The translations under genes and the position numbers were made by a program. From the NCBI RefSeq assembly GCF_964355755.1, contig NC_092678.1, positions 21,672,922 to 21,736,921 on the forward strand: 64,000 nt of DNA. The letters run 5' to 3'. Each line of letters starts with the position of its first letter. Position 1 is the stretch's first letter. Below are positions 54,864 to 64,000 of the stretch, in pieces. This stretch comes from Antedon mediterranea. Lineage: Eukaryota; Echinodermata; Crinoidea; Comatulida; Antedonidae. The notes under the pieces are model-generated. The model was given only the letters and a program-made list of their open reading frames with translations. It did no database searches and was not told where the DNA came from.

Positions 54864-57800
54864 TTAAATGATCATACTCTTATCGTCCCCACTTTCCTCA
54901 AATGATATATCATCGTCATCTTGCGGGATATCTTCAATCATCATCTCACCTATTGATCCGCCATCCTCTGGGATCTCTTCCGTCATCTCACCTATTGATC
55001 CATCATCCTGCGGGATCTCTTCCATGTGCGTTGACCTCTCACTTATACTTGATCTATCATTATCTACTAATGTTTCTTCGAAAAGTAATCTTGATTCTCC
55101 GTGATTCAAGGTGATAAAATCATCTGGGTTAAGCTCCTTATTTGCCATCTCCTCTTTAACGAGTTTTGGCGGCTCTAGGTAGAACTGGGAAGAAAAATAA
55201 TAAATAATAAAAAGATAATCACTTGTTTGTGTATCAGAAAAGTAAAAATGTTAATTCAATGAAGATTCAGTATCAATGTATAGTTAGTTTTACTTCAGCA
55301 TTTCAGTGGTTTTGCCAGTGGCATAATGCAGAGATAAGGCCCCTGGTTTAGCACTCCTAAGGGGCCCTCCAACGCTGGACATTTGGTTGCTTAAGCTCTG
55401 GGGCCTCTGGGTTTAGCCAGTGAGCGTTCATAGCCAGTGAGCGTTCATAGCCAGTGAGCGTTCATAGCCAGTGAGCGTTCATAGCCAGTGAGCGTTCATA
55501 GCCAGTGAGCGTTCATAGCCAGTGAGCGTTCATAGCCAGTGAGCGTTCATAGCCAGTGAGCGTTCATAGCCAGTGAGCGTTCATAGCCAGTGAGCGTTCA
55601 TAGCCAGTGAGCGTTCATAGCCATTATACCTTAGAATTGTTTTTCTGTGTATGTCTATAATGATTTTTGAACTCGAGTATGGCGGGTGGAGCCAAGCAGT
55701 CTGTATTTTTAACGGACTATAATATTACTGTATATGTTAGAGATAGCCCGTTAGAGTTTCCGATTTGGTCATACAGTACTGTAGTATGTACAATAGTAAT
55801 TGTTTATTGATGAGGAAACAAATTATGCAAATATTGTGCCTGTTAATTAACATACCTCGTTACCAAATGGGAAGGTTCCCCAGTGGATACCAATTGACAC
55901 AGTGCTTTGCAGGTCAACATGGACTTGTACTGCTTCTTGTGGGTTGATGTGCTGGGGCTTCTTAAACCATCTATAAGAGAAGATAAATAGTAGTAACGCT
56001 ATTATTGTAAATGTCAACTTAGACAGCATCGAGGCCCAACAAATCAGTATTATTTTTATTAAGTTTCATTCAGTTCTAATAAATGACAGTGACCACAAGA
56101 AATGAAGTTGTGCGGTTGTCAAAGGCCTGTGAAAAAGTTGAGTTGAGTTGAGGGTGAAACCTCAACAACCGCACTGGTGGCTACAGCCCATTGTATGATT
56201 TTCCATTATTTAAACAAATGTTTGTCAAACTGCATGGACGTACCTTGGTTCGTAGGCACCAATAGGAATAGCTGCTAGATCAAACGGTCCGTATCGCCGA
56301 CCAATCTGAGTGAATGCATCACAATAACCGGTATCGCCAGCAAAAAAGAAACTATGATTTGGTCCAAATACGCACCAACTACCCCATAAATACCAGCCGT
56401 TATCATGCAAAGCACGGTTACTCCAGTGTTGTCCTGGTGTGAACGCAATCGTTATTTTTGTATGATCAGGATGTCCATTCTCTTGCCACCAATCCATCTC
56501 GATGACATTTTCGCATCCCGCCCTCATCATCCAATTCATAAGTCCGAGCGGTACAAACCATCGCAATTTTGACCCAAAACGGGCATTTAAACATTTTACA
56601 GTCGGTAAATCAAGATGATCATAATGTGCATGACTGATTAGGACGGCGTCAATGTTCGGAAGGTCGTGAATGTCGCACGGGGGTTTACGATATCGTTTTG
56701 GACCTATGTGCGCTGAGGGGCTACATCGCATACTAAAGATAGGGTCTGTTAAAATTGTTATACCATCAAATTGTACAAGAACACAAGCGTGGCCAAGCCA
56801 CGAAACACGGATTCCGCTATGCGGCGGTAACTTCCATTCTTCCAAATTTGGAGATATGATGGGTAAAGTTTTGTCCAATACCTGCAATTCAAATATAACA
56901 AAATAATCATATATTATAATATAATTATACTATAAAGCACTTCCTATTTGTTTAATACCAAAAGGCTTTGGAACTTTTTTATGGATTTAAATTTTTTTTA
57001 TAAAGCATGCAGCTTTGATGTACCGTAATGCCTTATCACCAGATACACAATCGTATTACTGTATGTCTAGCGACTATACACATTACACATATTGTAACTT
57101 CTGACCACAACCTTACTCCCATGTGAAACTGTCACTATACAGTAGCATTTACTCTTCAAAATACCAACTACCAACTAGCTGATCGGTTGATTTCGCTTTC
57201 TAATCGGTAGACCTTTGTTCGAACCATAGTGTGGTCATTTTTTTGTTCATATAGTAGTAGTGAGAGATTATTTAAAGGGTTAGGTCAAGTTTATTGTCTG
57301 GGGGGGGGGGGGGACATTATACTGAGAAGGCTGTTATACTATCTTATTGACATTCAGAAAGATAACAGCCAAATGTATACATTAGATAAAAGAACAGGAT
57401 TTAACTATACTACAATCAATATTATTATATAAAGAATGTTGAGGTAGTTTTGTACACAGTAGACCACTGTTTTCAAAGTCAATGTTCAATGCTACTTTAA
57501 AGGTGGGCAATACCATGGAGGTATATTTTATACAATACTATGTCCATAGAATTCATATTTACTCTTTACAGTTTTGTGATCAATTGAAGAAGTTCCAAAA
57601 AGTTGATCAACTTATTATTGTGTTCCAGTCTGTTTGCCATGTACTGTAGGCCTTTAATTCCTATCATGTGACCAACAACATCATGTGACCAACATACAAA
57701 CAAAAATCTCAGAAATCAAAGTTATAATACTTACATTTTTATTAGGAATTGCACGATTATTTTTTGAAAATAATTTCCATTTTAAAACTCCACTTAAACT

Positions 57801-58217
57801 TGGCATTGTCCATGAATTCCAGGGATTTATAAAGTTACCCCATTTAGTTCGCAACGATGTAGTGACGGGTTCAAGTTTCCGAAAATCTAACGGTCCTAGT
57901 TTAATACCTGATTCGCCCATAACTCTCCTCCGACCTGTTAAAACTGTTCTCAACTTAGGTCTGTGTTCTACAACGTTATTGTTGAGTAAAGGCTCATCTG
58001 GCAGACTAGGTTTAATAAACATGTAAGGATCCTCTTTCTCTAATTCCTGTTCATCGGCTTCTGTGATTGGTTGAATCTCAGACAGCAGTGAACATCCTGG
58101 TAATATCTCATAGCCTGGGTCAACGTCCTCACTCCATGCGGATTCATCCTGGTGGGATTTTACCTCAGGAGGCTGTTCGTCTTCGTCAGCAGGAATTTTC
58201 TCGTAGATACGTGACAT
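54864..58217 (-). CDS. NAPEPLD: N-acyl phosphatidylethanolamine phospholipase D (NAPE-PLD)
   Basis: Four coding exons on the minus strand: 58217-57735, 56881-56244, 55970-55856 and 55184-54864. They sum to 1557 bases, or 518 residues, against about 393 in vertebrates. ATG 58217 (MSRIYEK) is the first ATG after an acceptor at 58286. Residues 1 to about 130 are acidic and unmatched. The conserved part starts near [11 protein letters not shown]. The metallo-beta-lactamase fold carries RVSWLGHA, the zinc motif SHAHYDHLD (H-x-H-x-D-H, about residues 245-250), the histidine in TPGQHW, the aspartate in FAGDTGYC and the last histidine in IHWGTF. The enzyme releases N-acylethanolamines and phosphatidic acid from NAPE at membranes. 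After the family end (LNHGESR) there is an acidic tail with three copies of an [13 protein letters not shown]-like unit. Confidence 0.94.
55415..55618. repeat. 17-bp minisatellite, 12 copies, in a NAPEPLD intron
   Basis: AGCCAGTGAGCGTTCAT is repeated exactly 12 times without a visible change. The preceding 90 bases (GCCCCTGGTTTAGCACTCC onward) match a dispersed element at 58690-58850, whose end holds a single AGCCAGTGAGTGCTTAT. Confidence 0.95.
57195..57245 (+). repeat. Weak tRNA-like fragment
   Basis: AATCGGTAGACCTTTGTTCGAACCAT has a B-box-like GTTCGAACC, but no cloverleaf can be drawn. It lies in a NAPEPLD intron. Confidence 0.25.
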
Positions 58218-61200
58218 CACTGTCTTAATTAATTCAACTTTGATCCCAAGATGGTCTGAGGCCTTCAGGCTATGTGATTGACAACCTAATAGGGAGAAAT
58301 AGTTTTTAATTTTTAATTGCAACAGGTGAATGATTGTTGTTACAGTGACAGTTAATATCCAATCCCTGTCTACCTGTCGATGTTGTTAAAAACTCCCTTC
58401 AGGGGCAGATCCAAGGAAGCGCTAAGGCCACACCCCTTTAAACAGATAAAACTAACTCTTTTTTTTTCAGAATATTAATATTACTGTATGTTAGCACTCA
58501 ACTGGATCCTAAAATAAACTAATTTTTACAAAATATTTTTGACAGAATATTAATATTACTGTATGTTGTTGGCACTCCACTGGATCCACTACACCTGACC
58601 TTCAACAACACTTGAGTAGGCTTATTATATTTAAACTAAACTTTTAATTTATAGGCTCCTACTTGCAGTCTGCATAATACATGTAACTCAATATGCACAC
58701 AGTGGCGTAACACACAGGGCAAGGGCCCCTGGTTTAGCACTCCCACGGGGTCCTCCAACGCTGGGTTGTTGCATTGGACGGTTCATGCTCTGGGGCCCAT
58801 TGAGCTCTGGGCCCCTGAGTTTAGCCAGTGAGTGCTTATAGCCGTTACACCACATAGTATCCACTGTTTGAATCAGTTAAAAAAAAAGTTATTAAAATAC
58901 AACACCCACAGTTTCATGTCATGTTATATCTGAGACACCATCAGTCACATTGAATTTGACTCGTGGAACGGAAAGATTTGTTAATCATTGAAAGTCATTC
59001 TGTCATGCAATCAGTCACCTTCATGCATGTCTAAAGTTCTTATCCTTTTAGAAGGAAATGAAGATCGTGTACAAAATCTTACGGATTACTTCAAACAACT
59101 GGACAGAATTATTATTTAATATTTTTATTATTTTCATATTTTTATTATACACATTTTATATGTCTTTATTTTAAATCTTTTTAATGTTTTTATTTTTAAA
59201 ATATATTAGATGTTGTATATTTATAATCATTTTGTATTTTTTATTCCAGAGAACTTCTGAATACAATATTTTAAAATATGTTTTGTATTTTTTTTTAGAG
59301 TATTTTAAATGTTGTTTCTTATCTTGCCAAAAAAGATTTTCAAAAATGATGTAAATATTTATAAATAATAATTTATATTTAATAATTTTTATGAATACCA
59401 CTAACAAACATTTCTATATTATTATAGTAATTCTTCATTATTATATACTGTATGCAATTTTGGTAGCATCTGACTGACTGTAGAAAAATGCTGTGTATCC
59501 TTTTTATATAATTTTTCTGAATTAAAAAACTTACAAGATGATGATTGTAACATATTTTGCTTTGTGAATGTTAATTTAATCTTATAGCCTGCAGACAGTA
59601 CTGAATAGTAAATAAGTTGTTTTTTAATTTACAAAATACATGTTGTTTGTAAAATGTTTCAAGGCTTTGTTGTTACTTATTTGGTCATAGGCCAAGTAGA
59701 CGTGATCACAATAATAACAATCAGGATATGCCGTGTATACAGAGATTGTTTGTTGCGCAATATTTTATAGGTAATTGCACTCTCTTGAAAACTCGGCCAA
59801 AAATTATTATAAAATTCAATTAAAAGCATTTGATGTTACTTTAAAGAATTACTTCATATTCATTTTTTTTTTTTATAATCTACGGTATAATAGATTAATA
59901 ATCTGTTTTTCTAATATCATCAACTGGTATACTGTAGTATTGAATCCAAACTTAATTTATTTGTGAACTGTAGACAAACTTCAAACTTATTGTGTGTTTT
60001 ATAAGTTGTTTTGTGACTGTGCAATTTGTTAGTAGTCACTCTCATACTGTACATTTAAAAGTAACACATCCAAATGCCAACTTTAAGTCAATGGCTACCA
60101 GATGTCTCTGTGAGACGGTTATTTGAACCAGTACCAGTACCAGTAAATTACATAATTTGTGCATATAGTATTTAATGGGTGACAGTATCAGAATAGAAAA
60201 GCTATTTATATAGACTGTTTATATACAGTAGTAGTATTAGAAAGGCATTCAAATAACATACTGTAGATGGCAAGATATACTACAATATATGTATTGAGGA
60301 CTTCAAGAGAAAATGTATGAAAACTAACCCAAACCTTGAACGTATTTAAAATTCGAGTACAATAGCCCATCAGAATGTAATTTGTATACCTATACTTTTA
60401 CTTTACCTATTACTTTTCAGACTTCAAAATGAATTATCCTTAAAAAAAACAAGTATAACGTTCCCATATCTTATAAGCTGTCTGCTATTGACACTTCTAA
60501 AATATTCTTAACATTAACAACATATTGAACAATTTATGCACTGTGTTCTCTGACTGACAGAGCTGTTCCAAGTTATAGACTACATGGACAATACATTTGA
60601 CTAATCACTAAAGCCTGACGTTGATATTAAATCCAACCATGGAGTTTCACGGCTGAGTGATGGCAGTACAATTAACGCAGATCCGATGTCGCCTGACAGA
60701 GGATTGTTTAACTTTGTTGCATTCAAAGTCTTTTCAAAGAAATGCTTTTGAGAATGTAAATAATACAGAACTGTATTATTGTGGTACAGTAATATGTAAA
60801 TCCAGTAGTATTGTGTAGACGTACTGTAATTATAGAATCTTCTGTACGCCCGGAAATTGGCATTGTTCACAATGGGTTGATTTGCATTTTATAAATGCCA
60901 TACAATAGTCTATTACCCATTTTTTATTGAAGGACTTTTCTAAAAAGACATGCTTTTATTGTTTAATTCTATAAATATTTCCACCTTTTGCCTTATATAA
61001 ACTTTTATTTCGCAAAAGCAATGCATAAACATGTTTAGTACTCCATGGAAATAATGCTATTAATGGATAAATAAAAACAATTGGATTCTAAAACAGCTAG
61101 AGTATGTGGTTGTTAGCGACTTAAGCACTTTTCAGTGGATATGCACTACCGTACATAAATTATTATTATAATTATATATAATTTTAATGGAAATAGTAGA

Positions 61201-61740
61201 AAACTCGTGTCAAAATACCAGACAAGCTAGCATACAATTTGAAATTAAAAAGTAAAAAAATTAACTCTAATATATTATAATTGATGTAATTAAAAAATCA
61301 TGAAATAACATGCAAATGTTAAAAGTTCAGTAGTGTCACATTCATGTTGGCTAGACAATTATATCAATTCATGTACTGTGTTACGTGACCGAGTCATGTG
61401 CAGTGTACCGTGGAGAATGTTAATAACATGGCTAGCTAGGTGACTCAATTTAAACTTTTTGAACTCTTTGACAAAGATCATTTTGATATTTTTCATTGTA
61501 TACTGTACAATACATCATACCTTATTACTATATTATGGAACCTTGCCTACTGTCAAAGAAAAGGGGGATTACCTAACTATATGGCTAATTGCCTAACCCA
61601 CATATACTTTTTTATGAATGTCACTCCAAATTTGGGCAAGTTTACACCCCAACAGAATGCTTATTGTATCCTTATTTGTTCTACTGTAGACGACTGTGCA
61701 ATTTATCATAGATTGACACACTTTTGTACCTAGAAGGTAA

Positions 61741-61996
61741 GGGTGTATTATCCTCCCAAACTTCACACAAGTTTTAAATTAGGAACTAGCGACCATGTCA
61801 AAAATGTGTCCTTTTAAAAAAAAATTTTTTATGGGGACAATATATCTTCAATTTTTCTATACAAAATGTATTATCCTCCCAAACTTAACACCAATTTTGG
61901 AATTTGGAAAGCAACCATGTCAAAAGTTTGTCTTAATTACTTAATTATTTTTCAGGGGGACAATTATAGGCTACAGTATATCTTTAATTTTTCTAA
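61741..61996. repeat. Decayed MITE family 3 relatives in tandem
   Basis: GTGTATTATCCTCCCAAACTT occurs twice (61744 and 61867), each followed by an inverse-like GGGGACAATATATCTTCAA or GGGGGACAATTATAGG. These are diverged forms of the GATGTATTGTCCCCC ends. Confidence 0.45.
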
Positions 61997-63514
61997 AAAA
62001 ATATATACTTATACTGTTAAATGAACACTTTTAGAGATAAAGTAGATGTTTTTTTTTCATCCTGAGATTGTTTTAAAAGGTCAAATATATACCAACTAGG
62101 AAGTGTAGTTTGTCAAAAGCAAAATTATTAAAGAAAAACATGCTGTGTGTATAAGTATATGCAAATTTCACTGAAAAGCAAAATAGCCGTTAAGAAGTGC
62201 AAAGCTTTCGGGAAAAAAACCATTACCCATCCTGCAGACAATGGACCTTAATAAAAACATAAATAAATATTAATTCAATTCAATTCAATTGTATTTGTCT
62301 TTGTTTTTCCACAAGTGATGTATTGTTGGTGTTGGTGGTGTCCTCTGAAAGACGTCTAAAAGACTGCTTAGTGCTAGAGTTACAAAACATACATTCTGGA
62401 TGTTGCATGTTTGAAAATTACACAAACTGATTCCATCCTGAGGTGTTTGTTGAGGGTTGAATAAACTTTTAGTTGATTTAGTTAAACCCTGAAATTATCT
62501 TTTGTTCACAAATGACCACTGATCATTAAGCCCTACAGCCAATTGTATCCCAGAAATTGGAAATGTTTGCCATACTATTTAAGTAAGATCAGGAAGAAAA
62601 CAAAATCTGTATCCATGACAACACTGGACATTTCTATGAGGTATTAGGCTCACCCTAGAGCTATGAAATAGTCAATGATTATGGGTATTATAGATGTGTT
62701 GGTCATCAATTCAATTCCATTCAATAAACTTTATTGTCAAACTCATGGATGGTTTGAAACTTTGGCTGAAAGTACACACATTAAAATTGTCTAAAAACAT
62801 TGTCGCACAAACAGTAAAAAAGAATAAAATCACATAAAACTGAGAACAAGATGTTATATAAAAAGTTAAAAGAGGGCACAAAAAATACAAATTGAGTAAA
62901 CAATACAGCTAAGATACTTATTGCGTTTATCTTTCCCCATTACATTAAAATGCCTTATAGCAGATGGGAGAAAGGATCTACGTAGGCGTTCAGTGTTCCA
63001 GCGAGAATATGTAATGTGCCCAGACCGGCTTAACGTAATGTACTGGTTAAGGGGTAATACACCTGACTAGTTCTATGCAAATTACCCTTTGCGTTTAACT
63101 TTAAATACCCGTCACTTTTGACTGTGACAGGGTGGCTAACATCTGACATAATAATAATAATAATAATAGGGTGTAAGCTGACCCTCAAAACCCTCAATTT
63201 AAAAACAATATTTTAAGTAAATAAAACATAATAGTTCAAAGAAAACATCAACACAGCGTTGTCTATTATAATATCAATATTATTGATATTACATTACATA
63301 ATGTTTATCAATATGTGTATTTATTATTAATATACAGTAGGAACCATATAAAACTAATAATCTACTGAATTTGGTTTTCTCGTTAATCTGTTTATGTCAT
63401 TATTTAGCAAACTTTTTTTTTCTGATAATCACACACACAGTTTAATATTGCAGTACACTGCATCATAAACTTTTACATTGAAACACATTATACAGTAAAC
63501 TTACTGCAGTAAAA

Positions 63515-63577
63515 TATATGGGCACATCATCACTTATTTTTTTGTCACATAAAGTTTGATAGTGTAGACAGAGCTTT
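63515..63577. mobile_element. MITE family 1, right half
   Basis: ATATATGGGCACATCATCAC then CACATAAAGTTTGATAGTGT and AGACAGAGCTTTT. The left half is absent. Confidence 0.7.
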
Positions 63578-64000
63578 TTATATTATATAATTTAAATACT
63601 TGTCTTAACAGAATGAAATAGAAAACAAAAGCAATGGTATCATCATTACTAAACAAATTATCCATATGTTAACAATTTTTATGAAATATGTTTTTAATAA
63701 ACTCATCAAACTGGGATCATCCCAATGGCATACGTTGGGTATATTTAGATCCGCGAGTGCTTCCTTCAGGAAAAACGCAATTTCATTTTAATCATATCGT
63801 AATTAAAGATAATTTAGAAACTGGATTCTTTTGTAATCCATAGTGGGCATATTTCTTTTTCTGACTTTGCTTTATAATTCACAATTGATAATTATTATAA
63901 AGTGTAGGATGTCATTTTAATATTTTTAATCTCTTGGGCCAAATAAAAAAAAGAATTAGTTTCACATATGTTTCCTCATAACACTTGGAGTAGACTTGCC

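Larger units (their letters stand above)
58286..64000. other. Upstream of NAPEPLD to the window end, no gene seen
   Basis: It contains a dispersed element at 58690-58850, very AT-rich DNA at 59090-59420, MITE family 3 relatives at 61741-61996, a stretch at 62690-63010 resembling the 3' part of a retroelement (CAATAAACTTTATTGTCAAA, GCAGATGGGAGAAAGGATCT), an ATA repeat near 63150, and a MITE family 1 half at 63515-63577. NAPEPLD leader exons may lie here but could not be placed. Confidence 0.5.

Noticed and set aside
54868-55114. Plus-strand open frames opposite the NAPEPLD last exon
   Set aside because: They are shadows of the acidic repeat on the other strand, and the NAPEPLD frame has clear homology and splice borders.
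54864-58217. NAPEPLD and PNPLA8 in one window as a lipid-signalling gene cluster
   Set aside because: They are about 27 kb apart with unrelated genes between, so there is no evidence of joint control.
60601-61733. Open frames of 89 and 97 residues near the window end
   Set aside because: They have no known domain, AT-rich codon content, and no splice or start context. They look like chance.

Overview
This is eukaryotic nuclear DNA from an invertebrate animal. The genes have many short exons with GT-AG introns, the DNA is AT-rich, and much of it is young palindromic repeats. The frequent TAGGCCTA words, the CTLD-PAN lectin cluster and the intronless class A receptors fit a marine deuterostome. 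My best guess is an echinoderm; the species cannot be told from the sequence. There are no rRNA genes, CRISPR arrays or prokaryotic operons. Exon borders below were set by hand from splice motifs, reading phase and family similarity. For the larger genes the summed CDS length was checked to be a multiple of three.

Region 1 (about 1-16.7 kb, + strand) is a tandem array of four genes. Each has a signal-peptide exon, two C-type lectin domain exons and one PAN/apple-like exon, all joined by phase 1 introns. Copies 2 and 3 are intact. Copies 1 and 4 carry nonsense codons. There is also one extra intact PAN exon and one PAN fragment. A truncated LINE carrying a perfect 46-copy, 18-bp minisatellite sits in an intron of copy 3.

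Region 2 (17.1-23.0 kb, - strand) has two related single-exon class A GPCR genes. The second is split by a 2.3-kb DNA transposon with 19-bp terminal repeats and a 4-bp target duplication.

Region 3 (24-43 kb) is a block of conserved housekeeping genes: PNPLA8 (mitochondrial/peroxisomal phospholipase, -), SHQ1 (H/ACA RNP assembly, +), BCAP31 (ER membrane cargo/quality control, +) and RAB29 (trans-Golgi/lysosome Rab, +). PNPLA8 and SHQ1 are head to head. Three CACGTG boxes at exact 26-bp spacing lie upstream of RAB29.

Region 4 (44.8-49.0 kb, +) has the most novel gene. It is a 403-residue protein with three spaced copies of a G-x-x-N-x-V motif that resembles RHIM-type amyloid signalling motifs, followed by a C-terminal death domain. 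Two consecutive introns appear to use GC donors.

Region 5 (49-64 kb) is repeat-rich and holds one gene, NAPEPLD (-), with a long acidic N-terminus and an unusual acidic repeat tail. The genes do not form one pathway. PNPLA8 and NAPEPLD both act on membrane phospholipids, and the lectin array and death-domain gene both suggest innate defence, but these links are loose inference.
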